In this document: in pieces, positions 11,058-18,497 of the stretch
How the letters are laid out: each line of letters begins with the position of its first letter
How positions within the stretch are numbered: position 1 is the stretch's first letter
NCBI RefSeq assembly: GCF_016634425.1
Contig: NZ_JAEPES010000004.1
Span: forward strand, 286,925-350,924
Length of the DNA: 64,000 bases
Origin: Lacisediminihabitans changchengi
GTDB lineage: Bacteria; Actinomycetota; Actinomycetes; Actinomycetales; Microbacteriaceae
Reading direction: 5' to 3'
The notes under the pieces: model-generated
The model's input: only the letters and a program-made list of their open reading frames with translations
What the model was told of the DNA's origin: nothing
Database searches by the model: none
Position numbers and translations under genes: made by a program

Positions 11058-11183
11058 AGTGTTGCGGGCGACGAGGCCCGGCACCTTTCTGCCGAAGAAT
11101 GTGTGTGCAAGGCTACCTGTCCGGCGCTGCGTGGCCGCTGCATGTTTGCCGTGGGCGTAACTAACGTTCTCGCGGAGGGCTAC

Positions 11184-11735
11184 TCACGCGTAGACGTGGG
11201 GGGCAAGCACGCCGATGTCGCGGAAGTTGCGGTACTTCTCCGCATAGTCCAACCCGTAGCCGACCACGAACGCGTTGGGAATCTGGAATCCCTCGTACTT
11301 GACGTCGACGATCACCTTGGCGGCATCCGGTTTGCGCAGCAGCGCGCAGATCTCCACAGACTCCGCGCCACGGCTCTCGAGGTTTCCGCGCAGCCACGAC
11401 AGGGTCAGCCCGGAGTCGATGATGTCCTCGACGATGAGCACCTTTCGGCCGTGCAGGTCCGAGTCGAGGTCTTTGAGAATGCGGACGACGCCGGACGACT
11501 GCGTGCCGGACCCGTACGACGACACCGCCATCCAGTCCATCTCGATCGGCAGATGCAGTTCCCGAGCCAGGTCGGCCATCACCATCACCGCACCCTTCAG
11601 CACGCCGACCAGCAGCAACTTCTCCCCGGCGTAGTCGGTCTCGATGCGGCGGGCGAGTTCGGCGATCTTGGCGTGGATCTCGTCCTCGGTGATCAACACG
11701 CTCTCGAGATCGGCGGCGATGTCCTGATAGTCCAT
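11184..11735 (-). CDS. hpt: hypoxanthine phosphoribosyltransferase
   Basis: This 183-residue enzyme salvages hypoxanthine (and guanine) by transfer of phosphoribose from PRPP. The PRPP-binding motif [13 protein letters not shown] (residues 99-111) and the flexible-loop region [13 protein letters not shown] are intact. It lies 7 bp downstream of tilS and 126 bp upstream of ftsH. tilS-hpt-ftsH is a widely conserved order. Confidence 0.96.
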   Translation of the reverse strand: MDYQDIAADLESVLITEDEIHAKIAELARRIETDYAGEKLLLVGVLKGAVMVMADLARELHLPIEMDWMAVSSYGSGTQSSGVVRILKDLDSDLHGRKVLIVEDIIDSGLTLSWLRGNLESRGAESVEICALLRKPDAAKVIVDVKYEGFQIPNAFVVGYGLDYAEKYRNFRDIGVLAPHVYA

Positions 11736-11742
11736 GGGTCTG

Positions 11743-12765
11743 TTACTCCTGCGGGGTGGGGGTGCGCGCGGCCGGGTCGTGACCGGCCAAGCTGAAGATG
11801 AGCAGGCTGCCCTGCCTGATTACTTTAATCCCGGGCAGGTGCAGGGCATCCTGACCCCGCCAGTCCGTCACCAGCCGCGATACCTCCAGAGTGTGGGTCT
11901 GGCTGAGGCTCACCCCGAACTCCGCCTGCACCGTGGCCCGGATGATCCGCTGCCGCAGCGCGGGCGGGTTCGCCGCCAGAGCCTTCACCGGCAGCGAGAT
12001 CCCCGCCTCGGCGTGCTCGGCGAGCTCCTCCAACTGCTCTTCGGCGAACGCGTCGAGAGCCTCGGTGTCTTCCCGGGCGAGCGCTGCCGTCCGAGCGAGA
12101 GCCTCGGCGAACCCCGGCCCGAGTTCGCGTTCCAGCAGCGGCAGCACAGTCGAGCGAACGCGCACCCGGGTGAATCTGTCGTCGGAGTTCTGCGGATCGG
12201 TCCATGGCGTCAGTCCCGAGTCGAGGCAGAACCGTTCGGTCGTATCGCGCCGGAGCCCGAGCAGCGGCCGCAGGTAGGGGCCGGATGCCGCGGCCATCCC
12301 CTTCAGACTGCCGAGGCCGCTCCCCCGGGCAAGGCCCAGAAGTACCGTCTCCGCCTGGTCGTCGAGCGTGTGACCGAGCAGGATGCGCGCGGCTCCCGTC
12401 TCGGCGGCCGCCTCCGCGAGCGCGGCGTAGCGAGCCGCGCGGGCGGCGGCCTCCGGTCCGCCGTCGGTGCCGACGATGACGGTTTTCACCAGGACGGGGT
12501 CAAGACCGAGCGACAGCGCTTGGGCGGCGGCGTGCGCCGCCACATCCGCCGACCCCTCCTGCAGACCGTGGTCGACGACCACCGCGCCGGCACGGATGCC
12601 CGCCCGCCCAGCCTCGAACGCGGCCCCCGCCGCTAGCGCAAGGGAGTCGGGTCCGCCGCTCAGTGCCACCAGCACCCGCGAGTTCTGGGGCAGATCGGCG
12701 AGCGAGGAGCGCACCGCTCGGCGGACGTCGGCGATGGCGGGCGTCAGGCGTGGGCGAGTGGTCAT
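11743..12765 (-). CDS. tilS: tRNA(Ile)-lysidine synthase
   Basis: TilS converts the wobble C of the CAU-anticodon tRNA-Ile to lysidine, so that the tRNA reads AUA and is charged with isoleucine. The 340-residue protein has the PP-loop ATPase motif SGGPDS (residues 36-41) and the family feature [14 protein letters not shown]. Divergent from ppa, it probably begins the long leftward operon. A TAACGT box ends 6 bp before its ATG and no Shine-Dalgarno is seen, so it may be read from a leaderless mRNA. Confidence 0.95.
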   Translation of the reverse strand: MTTRPRLTPAIADVRRAVRSSLADLPQNSRVLVALSGGPDSLALAAGAAFEAGRAGIRAGAVVVDHGLQEGSADVAAHAAAQALSLGLDPVLVKTVIVGTDGGPEAAARAARYAALAEAAAETGAARILLGHTLDDQAETVLLGLARGSGLGSLKGMAAASGPYLRPLLGLRRDTTERFCLDSGLTPWTDPQNSDDRFTRVRVRSTVLPLLERELGPGFAEALARTAALAREDTEALDAFAEEQLEELAEHAEAGISLPVKALAANPPALRQRIIRATVQAEFGVSLSQTHTLEVSRLVTDWRGQDALHLPGIKVIRQGSLLIFSLAGHDPAARTPTPQE

Positions 12766-12768
12766 CCG

Positions 12769-12778
12769 ATAACGTTAT
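12769..12778. promoter_or_regulatory. palindromic -10 element shared by tilS (-) and ppa (+)
   Basis: The 45 bp between the divergent starts contain the perfect palindrome ATAACGTTAT. Read leftward it gives TAACGT exactly 6 bp before the tilS ATG (leaderless). Read rightward it gives TAACGT with an expected start near 12782, leaving about 29 nt of leader that contains the ppa AAGGAG. No good -35 was found on either side. This is inference from sequence alone. Confidence 0.5.
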
Positions 12779-12810
12779 TGCAGCCACCCCAGACCCAAGG
12801 AGCCACACCT

Positions 12811-13302
12811 ATGGCCAGCTACGACGCCGTCATCGAGATCCCCAAGGGGAGCCGCAACAAGTACGAGGTCGATCACGAGACCGGACGCGTCTACCTCGAC
12901 CGCGTGCTGTTCACGGGATTCGTCTACCCCACCGACTACGGCTACTTCGAGAACACCCTCGGCCTCGACGGCGACCCCGTCGACGTGCTGGTGCTGCTCG
13001 ACTACCCGCTGTTCCCGGGCGTCGGCGTGAAGGTGCGCCCCATCGGCGTCTTCAACATGACGGATGACGGCGGCTCAGACGCCAAGGTCATCGCCGTGCA
13101 GGCGAAGGACCCCCGCTGGGACTGGCTGCAGGATGTCGACGACATTCCCGAGTACACCCGCAAGGAGATCGAGCACTTCTTCGAGCACTACAAAGACCTC
13201 GAGCCCGGCAAGTGGGTCAAGACCGAGGGCTGGGGTAACGCCGCCGAAGCCGAGCAGATCATCCTCGACGGAATCGAGAAGCTCAAGGCCGAGGGTCACT
13301 GA
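12811..13302 (+). CDS. ppa: inorganic pyrophosphatase, family I
   Basis: This soluble enzyme hydrolyses pyrophosphate to phosphate and so drives biosynthetic reactions forward. The 163-residue protein has the family signature DGDPVDVLVL (from residue 53, with metal-binding Asp 53, 55 and 58) and the early EIPKGSRNKYE. The ATG at 12811 is 8 bp after AAGGAG. The eleven codons open upstream are not used. It is the only rightward gene in the first 16 kb and is followed by a strong terminator. Confidence 0.97.
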   Translation: MASYDAVIEIPKGSRNKYEVDHETGRVYLDRVLFTGFVYPTDYGYFENTLGLDGDPVDVLVLLDYPLFPGVGVKVRPIGVFNMTDDGGSDAKVIAVQAKDPRWDWLQDVDDIPEYTRKEIEHFFEHYKDLEPGKWVKTEGWGNAAEAEQIILDGIEKLKAEGH

Positions 13303-13320
13303 CCTTCACGGAGCAATGAG

Positions 13321-13357
13321 AAAGCCCCCTCCCCGCGAATGCGGGAGGGGGCTTTTT
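13321..13357. terminator. strong bidirectional intrinsic terminator (ppa / LytM gene)
   Basis: A GC-rich hairpin of about 12 bp (CCCCCTCCCCGC / GCGGGAGGGGG, one bulged C) with a GAAT loop is flanked by AAA on the left and TTTTT on the right. It lies 18 bp after the ppa stop and 23 bp beyond the stop of the convergent LytM gene, so it can serve both. Confidence 0.9.
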
Positions 13358-13380
13358 CGTTGTGGTGAGTGGGTTCTTTG

Positions 13381-14697
13381 CTAGAGCGTGACGCCCCGCG
13401 CCGCCATGAAGGGGACCGGGTCGACGGCCGTTCCACCCGGACGGGTCTCGAAGTGGAGGTGGCAGCCGGTGGAGTTGCCGGTGCTGCCGACGCGGGCGAT
13501 CTGCTCTCCGGCGGTGACGGTCTGGCCCTTCGAGACCAGGGTGCCGCCGTTCATGATGTGCCCGTATGCGGTGCTCACGCCGCCTCCGGTCACGATCACG
13601 AAGTTGCCGTAGCCGCCGCTCTGTCCGGCGAAGGTCACCGTTCCCGAGTTGGCTGCCCAGATCGGGGTGCCGCAGGCCGCCCCGAGGTCGGCTCCAGCGT
13701 GCAGCGACCAAATTCCGCTCACCGGGTTGGTGCGCATTCCGTAGGGATCGACGACTCTGCCCTGCGAGGGCTTCGCCCAGCCGGATCCACCCACGGAGCC
13801 TCCGGCGCTTCCGCCACCACCACCGCTGCCTCCGCCGCCGCCACCGGATGACGCGGGATGCGCGGCCGCGTAGGCCGCTGCCGCGGCAGCCGCCTGACGA
13901 TCCTGTTCGGCCTTGATGGCGGCTCGCACCTTCACGCCCTCCGAATACGAGGCCTCGGTGATCGCCTGGTTGTTCACCAGCGCGGAACGCTGTGCTTCGA
14001 GACGGCCCTTGTTGTCCTGCTGTTCGGCGAGAGCAGCAGTCGCCTTTTCCGATGCAGCGTTCGCCTCATCCATCGCCTTCTGAGCGTCGTCGGCCAGGGC
14101 CTTGAGGGCCTTCTCGGCGACATCCGCCTGGCTGCTGAGCGACTCGGCGGTGTTCTGGTCTTGGACGGCCTTCTCATAGATGCCGGCGGACTGGTCTTTC
14201 ACCAGCGTCGCCATCCCGAGCTTGGCGAGGAGCTTCTTGGAGTCGTCGCCGCTGAAGAAGATGGTGGAGGAGACGTCACTGCCGCCGCCGACCCGAGCCA
14301 ACTGCGCGACCAGGGTCGCCGCCTTCTGCTTGGAATCGTCTGCCTTCTTCTGGGCGATCTTCGCCTGGTCCTGCAGGGCTGTCAGCTTGAACGCGGCCTC
14401 GTCGTGCTTCTGCTGGGCTACCTGAAACTCGGTGCCCTTTTGCTCCGCGACCTGCTGGGCGGCAGACACCTGAGCGGCAAGACCGGCGAGGGCCTCATCG
14501 AGTTTCGCGATCTCTTTCTGCTTCGCCGCGACGTTGTTGCGCGCGGCCTGCACATCACCCCAGCTGGGGTAGTCCACGGCATAGGCACGGTCGGCGGACT
14601 GGCCGACAATGGTGCCGGTTATGAGAACCGCGGCGAGGGCGACGAGAGCGATCGCGCGCTTGTTGCGCAGACGATCGAACGTTGTGCCGTGATTCAT
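13381..14697 (-). CDS. secreted coiled-coil / LytM (M23) peptidoglycan endopeptidase 1
   Basis: This 438-residue exported protein is predicted to cleave peptidoglycan cross-links or to activate another hydrolase. A signal peptide or anchor (about residues 8-40, ALVALAAVLITGTIVG then AYAVDYPS) is followed by a long Ala/Gln/Lys-rich coiled coil (about 45-270). A Gly/Ser linker (about 295-315) then leads to the LytM domain, whose zinc ligands are in HAGADLG and HLHFE. The same architecture as Actinobacterial RipA/EnvC-like regulators suggests a role in cell separation. MNHGTTFDRL at 14697 is chosen (GGGGGA upstream); the longer open frame lacks a site. A paralogue follows upstream at 15090-16355. 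Confidence 0.92.
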   Translation of the reverse strand: MNHGTTFDRLRNKRAIALVALAAVLITGTIVGQSADRAYAVDYPSWGDVQAARNNVAAKQKEIAKLDEALAGLAAQVSAAQQVAEQKGTEFQVAQQKHDEAAFKLTALQDQAKIAQKKADDSKQKAATLVAQLARVGGGSDVSSTIFFSGDDSKKLLAKLGMATLVKDQSAGIYEKAVQDQNTAESLSSQADVAEKALKALADDAQKAMDEANAASEKATAALAEQQDNKGRLEAQRSALVNNQAITEASYSEGVKVRAAIKAEQDRQAAAAAAAYAAAHPASSGGGGGGSGGGGGSAGGSVGGSGWAKPSQGRVVDPYGMRTNPVSGIWSLHAGADLGAACGTPIWAANSGTVTFAGQSGGYGNFVIVTGGGVSTAYGHIMNGGTLVSKGQTVTAGEQIARVGSTGNSTGCHLHFETRPGGTAVDPVPFMAARGVTL

Positions 14698-14744
14698 AGA
14701 TTCCCCCGATGGTGAGCGGCAATCATCCCCGAGCCGCCCGTTGG

Positions 14745-14780
14745 TAACACTGTTAACACCAGTAACACCAGTCACCGTAG
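14745..14780. promoter_or_regulatory. 9-bp direct-repeat array upstream of LytM gene 1
   Basis: Four head-to-tail 9-mers begin at 14745, 14754, 14763 and 14772: TAACACTGT, TAACACCAG, TAACACCAG and TCACCGTAG. The array lies 48-83 bp before the LytM start, in the promoter zone. The first 13 bp (TAACACTGTTAAC) recur, with one change, before the paralogous LytM gene. Regularly spaced GTAAC-type repeats are known for the MtrA response regulator of cell-wall genes in other Actinobacteria, which makes MtrA a candidate binder (inference). Confidence 0.5.
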
Positions 14781-14880
14781 CAACAGGGCGCGCAAATGAC
14801 CAGGCCGGGCCCATTCTGGGGGCAGCCTGCCCTCGGCTCGCACGTTCGGGAGCGGCGTCACTCACGACGCCTTCGACTGC

Positions 14881-15043
14881 CGTTATTCAGGAGTGCGTGG
14901 GCTGCGCGGGCGTTCTTCAGGAGTCGGCGTGTGACGGGATTTCGCGTTATTCAGCAGGCTGTGGGGCGGGAGTTGCCCGTGATGCGGGTGGGGAGAACGT
15001 CCGTCACTCCAGTCCCCCGCCTCACACACCCTCCTGAATGATG
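14881..15043. repeat. intergenic repeat cluster with inverted ends (in the 392-bp gap between the LytM genes)
   Basis: The gap 14698-15089 holds no gene I can support. Within it a 13-bp motif CGTTATTCAGGAG occurs at 14881, 14911 (one mismatch) and 14945 (one mismatch). An inverted partial copy CTCCTGAATGATG lies at 15031. The outer pair gives a 9-bp perfect inverted repeat (ATTCAGGAG/CTCCTGAAT) about 155 bp from end to end, which resembles a small non-coding mobile or palindromic element. No target-site duplication was recognised. Confidence 0.45.
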
Positions 15044-15089
15044 CGAGTCCGAGTACCGCCACGTGCACCGACCCGAATCGGTGAGCGGG

Positions 15090-16355
15090 TCAGCCGCCGT
15101 TGCCGGCGAGGCTGATGCCGCGATCGCGGAGGAACGGAACCGGATCGATGGTGCCGGATCCCTGGTACACCGAGAAGTGGAGGTGGCACCCGGTGGACCA
15201 TCCGGTGCTCCCGATCTTGGCGATGTTCTGGCCGGGCGCGACATCCTGGCCGATCGAGACGAGGATGCCGCCGTTCACGATGTGACCGTAGGCGGTGAAG
15301 GTGCCGTCGTGGTGGTCGATCTTGATGTAGTTGCCGTACCCGCCGAACGGGCCGGCGTAGACGATGGTGCCGGCATGCGCTGCATAGATGGGCGAACCGC
15401 ACGCCGCGCCGAGGTCGGTGCCGTCGTGCAGGGCGTAATTGTGGGTGTACGGATCGACGCGGAAACCATACGGGCTCGAAATCGGCCCACCCGCCGGACG
15501 CGCGTAGCCCTGTTCGCTGATCTCCCCCGCCGCGAGGTCGGCACCGGGGCCGTACTTGGCGACGAGGCCCGCCTTGTACTCCTCCTCGGTGTGCTGCTGG
15601 TTCGTCTTCAGGGTCTCGAGCTGCGCCTGGAGGGTCGCGATGTGCGCCTGCTGCTCGTCGAGTGCTGCCTGCGCGGCCTGCGCGGCTGTGGCGGCCTCTT
15701 CCAACGCTTTCTGCGCGGCCTCGGCGAGCGACTTCAGCGCATCCTTCGCGACGTTAGCGGTGTCGGTGAGCGACTGGGCCGTGTTCTGGTCTTGGATCGC
15801 CTTGGCGTAGAGCCCGGCGGACTGATCGCTGACCATGCTGGCAAGACCGAGCTGCTCGAGCATGTCGTTGGCCTTGCCACCACTGAAGAAGATCTGGGTG
15901 GGGAGGTCGTTGCCACTGGTGCGCGCGAGTCGGGCGGCGACCTGAGCGGCCTGCTGCTTCGACTTCGCGGCCTTGTCCTTAGCGACATCCGCTTGCTCCT
16001 TCAGCGTCGCCGCCTCGAGCGCCTTCGTGTCGTACTTGTCCTGGGCGACCTGGGCGTCTTCGCCCTTCTGCTCGGCGAGCGACTGCTTGGCCGTCACATC
16101 CGCCTGCAGGCCGGCGATCGTCGCCGTGATCTCGGCGATCTGCTTGGCCGCGGCGGCCGTATTGGTGCGGGCGGCCTGAACGTCGTTCCAGCTCGGGTAG
16201 TCGTCGGCGAATGCCGCGTCGGCCGAGTGCCCGACGACAGTGCCCGATACGAGCATGGCAACGACGGCGGCAGCGGCGAGAAAGCGGATGCGTCCCGGGC
16301 GGGTAACACGAATCTTCCAGGCGACTGCGCCTCTTTCGCTCTGCCTGTTGTTCAT
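15090..16355 (-). CDS. secreted coiled-coil / LytM (M23) peptidoglycan endopeptidase 2
   Basis: This 421-residue paralogue of the preceding gene has the same plan. It has an N-terminal signal or anchor (about 20-50, FLAAAAVVAMLVSGTVVG then AAFADDYPSW), a coiled coil (about 55-270), and a LytM domain with zinc ligands in HDGTDLG and HLHFSVYQ. It lacks the Gly/Ser linker of its neighbour. MNNRQSERGA at 16355 has GGGAG directly upstream. The shared DYPSW-DVQAAR segment at the start of both mature proteins points to tandem duplication followed by divergence. Confidence 0.92.
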   Translation of the reverse strand: MNNRQSERGAVAWKIRVTRPGRIRFLAAAAVVAMLVSGTVVGHSADAAFADDYPSWNDVQAARTNTAAAAKQIAEITATIAGLQADVTAKQSLAEQKGEDAQVAQDKYDTKALEAATLKEQADVAKDKAAKSKQQAAQVAARLARTSGNDLPTQIFFSGGKANDMLEQLGLASMVSDQSAGLYAKAIQDQNTAQSLTDTANVAKDALKSLAEAAQKALEEAATAAQAAQAALDEQQAHIATLQAQLETLKTNQQHTEEEYKAGLVAKYGPGADLAAGEISEQGYARPAGGPISSPYGFRVDPYTHNYALHDGTDLGAACGSPIYAAHAGTIVYAGPFGGYGNYIKIDHHDGTFTAYGHIVNGGILVSIGQDVAPGQNIAKIGSTGWSTGCHLHFSVYQGSGTIDPVPFLRDRGISLAGNGG

Positions 16356-16415
16356 GTCTCCCTGACTCCGTGACGCTGTCCGGCCGACACCAGTCCCTGC
16401 CTGCCGGCAGTTGTT

Positions 16416-16434
16416 TAACACTGCTAACGATAAC
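16416..16434. promoter_or_regulatory. TAACACTGCTAAC motif upstream of LytM gene 2
   Basis: TAACACTGCTAAC lies 61 bp before the start codon, followed by a third TAAC at 16431. The 13-mer differs at one position from TAACACTGTTAAC before LytM gene 1, while the surrounding sequences are unrelated. This supports a common regulator. Confidence 0.5.
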
Positions 16435-16575
16435 GGGTGCTCGCGCGGGCCGAGACGGGCGAGCGCCCGTCAACCTTCGACAACACGTTGAACCTAACCG
16501 TCGACCACGACATGAGGCGGGTAATTCGTCGGTGTGGCACGAACACGCCCGGGTTGCAGCGAGATCGGGCTCAGT

Positions 16576-16604
16576 TTGGCAAATGACTGGGACGCCCCTA
16601 TGCT
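16576..16604 (+). promoter_or_regulatory. sigma-A type promoter of the tRNA operon
   Basis: TTGGCA (16576-16581) and TATGCT (16599-16604) are separated by exactly 17 bp, which is close to consensus for a housekeeping promoter. Transcription would start near 16611, about 30 nt before tRNA-Glu. The three tRNAs and a terminator follow. Confidence 0.8.
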
Positions 16605-16640
16605 TATTCCTCGGCAGCTATGAAGTGTTTCTTGCTTCAC

Positions 16641-16713
16641 GGCCCCATCGTTTAGTGGCCTAGGACGGCGCCCTTTCACGGCGTTAACACGGGTTCGAAT
16701 CCCGTTGGGGTCA
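16641..16713 (+). tRNA. tRNA-Glu (UUC)
   Basis: The 73-nt cloverleaf has acceptor GGCCCCA/TGGGGTC, anticodon loop CTTTCAC with anticodon TTC, and T-loop TTCGAAT. CCA is not encoded. It is the first gene of a three-tRNA operon. Confidence 0.97.
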
Positions 16714-16743
16714 CATAGCACCATCTCAAACAGCGAATAGCTA

Positions 16744-16817
16744 GGCCCTGTAGCGCAGTTGGTTAGCGCGCCGCCCTGTCACGGCGGAGGTCGCCGGTTC
16801 AAGTCCGGTCAGGGTCG
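16744..16817 (+). tRNA. tRNA-Asp (GUC)
   Basis: The cloverleaf has acceptor GGCCCTG/CAGGGTC, anticodon loop CTGTCAC with anticodon GTC, T-loop TTCAAGT and discriminator G. It follows tRNA-Glu by 30 nt. Confidence 0.97.
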
Positions 16818-16856
16818 CAACGCACGGTCTTCTCTCGCCAGACGGCCGTGTCGTTT

Positions 16857-16929
16857 GGCTCTGTAGCTCAGTTGGTAGAGCGCACGACTGAAAATCGTGA
16901 GGTCACCGGATCGACGCCGGTCGGAGCCA
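16857..16929 (+). tRNA. tRNA-Phe (GAA)
   Basis: The cloverleaf has acceptor GGCTCTG/CGGAGCC, anticodon loop CTGAAAA with anticodon GAA, and discriminator A. The T-loop reads ATCGACG between ACCGG and CCGGT, so position 54 is A instead of the nearly universal T. The rest folds normally. Confidence 0.95.
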
Positions 16930-16930
16930 C

Positions 16931-16971
16931 GAAGGCCATCTGCAGGCTTCTACTGTGGGTGGCCTTTTTTT
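16931..16971 (+). terminator. intrinsic terminator of the tRNA operon
   Basis: AAGGCCA and TGGCCTT form a stem whose 3' arm runs into a tract of seven T. It ends directly after tRNA-Phe and 6 bp before the stop of the convergent CGNR regulator. Confidence 0.85.
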
Positions 16972-16977
16972 GTGCCC

Positions 16978-17610
16978 TCAGTCCTCGACGACCAGGCCGG
17001 TGCGCTTGCGGTACGCCCGGGCCGCACGCACACGAGTGCCACACGAGGGGCGGCACCATTCGCGGCGCGGGTGGTCTTTGAGAAAGAACAGCGGACACCC
17101 TGGGGCCTGGCATGCTCGCAGCGTCGTCAGCCTGTCGGTGCCGAAGATGGCGATAGCGTCTGCCGCGATCTCACCGAGTACGCCGCCCACGCCTGAACCC
17201 TCTGACCGGGACACCGCTGACGGCACCGAACCGATCGAGAGCGCCAGCGACTGCCAGGTGCGAAGGATGCCCGCGTGCGCGTTGAGCAGATCGACCGCCG
17301 CCTCGTCGACTGCCCTCTCGCCGGCCGCGCCGTCCCCCGAATCCGCTGCGGCAAGCGAGCCGGCGATTGACCGGATGGCGCTGCGCAGCGCCAGGAACTC
17401 GGCGAGGTCGCCCTCCCCCACGACCAGCGCCTCGGAGGCCGGCGTGTGAGTGAGACGCGGCCGGATGCGCTGAAGCCAGCCATCGAGCGCGCTCGGCGAT
17501 GCAAGCCCTTCGCGCACCGCGCCTCGCACCGTGTAGTGCGTGTTCGCCAGATCGAGGGCCAGCGAGTCCTCGATGAGTGGGACGTTCTCGACGTGTTCGT
17601 GGTCGTTCAT
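16978..17610 (-). CDS. CGNR-type zinc-finger transcriptional regulator (CGTR variant)
   Basis: The 210-residue protein has an N-terminal ABATE-like stress-sensor domain (about residues 5-150, with LALDLANTHYTVRG) and a C-terminal zinc finger. In the finger, two cysteine pairs (ACQAPGC and WCRPSC) are followed by TRVRAARAYRKR. The family hallmark CGNR reads CGTR here. Divergent genes of such regulators are usually their targets; here that is an isochorismatase-like hydrolase. MNDHEHVEN is chosen as start because TTCTCA-17 bp-TAACGT lies just upstream, ending 7 bp before the ATG (leaderless). A longer form from 17637 is less likely. Confidence 0.82.
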   Translation of the reverse strand: MNDHEHVENVPLIEDSLALDLANTHYTVRGAVREGLASPSALDGWLQRIRPRLTHTPASEALVVGEGDLAEFLALRSAIRSIAGSLAAADSGDGAAGERAVDEAAVDLLNAHAGILRTWQSLALSIGSVPSAVSRSEGSGVGGVLGEIAADAIAIFGTDRLTTLRACQAPGCPLFFLKDHPRREWCRPSCGTRVRAARAYRKRTGLVVED

Positions 17611-17612
17611 GG

Positions 17613-17695
17613 TTCTCACGTTAGCACTCGCTTGCATCCGTGAGAAGTTTGTGTTCTACTTTTCTCACGCATGCAGAAGACTCCAGCCGTGAGAA
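17613..17695. promoter_or_regulatory. symmetric four-half-site operator array, CGNR / isochorismatase
   Basis: Half-sites TTCTCACG at 17613-17620 and 17662-17669, and CGTGAGAA at 17639-17646 and 17688-17695, alternate in orientation. Spacings are 26, 23 and 26 bp, so the whole array is symmetric about 17654. The outer two sites extend to a 10-bp perfect inverted repeat (GGTTCTCACG/CGTGAGAACC). The first site overlaps the regulator's -10 and start of transcription, the second its -35, and the third a TACTTT -10 candidate (17657-17662) for the rightward gene. This predicts autorepression and control of both genes. Confidence 0.75.
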
Positions 17696-17753
17696 CCAGT
17701 TCACGGCGCGACGAGCACCGCAGCAATAGCCGCCTCCCCAATCGAAGGAAATC

Positions 17754-18413
17754 ATGGACTTCACCCCCGCCGACACGGCCATCGTCATCACCGACCCGCA
17801 GAACGACGTTCTGAAAGAGAACGGCATGGTCTGGGGCCTCGTCGGCCCGAGCATCCGCACCAACAACACCGTCGACAACCTCGAGCGCCTGATGACCTCG
17901 GGCAAAGAACTCGGCTTCGGCGTGTTCATCTCCCCGCACTACTACTACCCGACCGACCAGAAGTGGCAGTTCGGTGGCCCGATCGAGACGATGATGCACG
18001 ACTCGCACATGTTCTCCCGCGCCGGCGCCCTCGACCTGACCGGTTTCGCCGGCTCGGGCGCCGACTGGCTCGACAAGCTCGCCCCGGTGATCAACGACGG
18101 CGAGACCGTCGTGACGAGCCCGCACAAGGCCTTCGGCCCGTCGACCAACGACCTCGTTCTGCAGCTGCGTAAGCGGGGCATCCAGAAGGTGATCCTCGGC
18201 GGAATGCTGGCCAACCTGTGTGTCGAGTCGCACCTGCGCGACCTCATCGAGGCGGGCTTCGAAGTCGCCGTAGTTCCGGATGCGACCGCAGCGCCGAACC
18301 ACCCCGAGCTCGGTGACGGAAACGCCGCAGCGGCGATCAACTTCAACTTCGTCGCCAACCAGGTGCTCAGCACCGACCAGGCGATCGAGGCGATGAAGGC
18401 CGCAACCGCCTGA
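17754..18413 (+). CDS. isochorismatase-family cysteine hydrolase
   Basis: The 219-residue cytosolic hydrolase has the family's catalytic triad at Asp14 (VITDPQND), Lys125 (SPHKAFGPS) and Cys156 (LGGMLANLCVESH), with the typical cis-peptide region before the cysteine. Such enzymes hydrolyse amides or vinyl ethers (nicotinamidase, carbamoylsarcosine and isochorismatase types). The substrate cannot be told from the sequence. The ATG follows GAAGGAAA. It is divergent from the CGNR regulator across a symmetric operator array and ends at a strong terminator, so it is probably a single-gene regulon. Confidence 0.88.
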   Translation: MDFTPADTAIVITDPQNDVLKENGMVWGLVGPSIRTNNTVDNLERLMTSGKELGFGVFISPHYYYPTDQKWQFGGPIETMMHDSHMFSRAGALDLTGFAGSGADWLDKLAPVINDGETVVTSPHKAFGPSTNDLVLQLRKRGIQKVILGGMLANLCVESHLRDLIEAGFEVAVVPDATAAPNHPELGDGNAAAAINFNFVANQVLSTDQAIEAMKAATA

Positions 18414-18429
18414 TCCGCTTCAGCTGACC

Positions 18430-18478
18430 GACCGGCCATTCGCACCGTCGCGGTGCGGATGGCCGGTCTCGTTTTTTT
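18430..18478. terminator. intrinsic terminator between convergent genes
   Basis: An 18-bp near-perfect stem (18430-18447 / 18451-18468, GACCGGCC...GGCCGGTC) with a 3-nt loop is followed by CTCGTTTTTTT. It terminates the isochorismatase-like gene and lies 20 bp from the stop of the convergent aldehyde dehydrogenase. Confidence 0.9.
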
Positions 18479-18497
18479 GAGACGGAGCGGACGAGCG

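Noticed and set aside
14698..14744. A c-di-AMP (ydaO-type) riboswitch before the LytM genes, as seen in some Actinobacteria
   Set aside because: The leader between the promoter-zone repeats and the start codon is under 50 nt and shows none of the conserved core sequence.
14741..15041. Two overlapping open frames of 80-100 codons between the LytM genes
   Set aside because: They have no ribosome binding site, odd composition, and coincide with the repeat cluster; no protein family is suggested.
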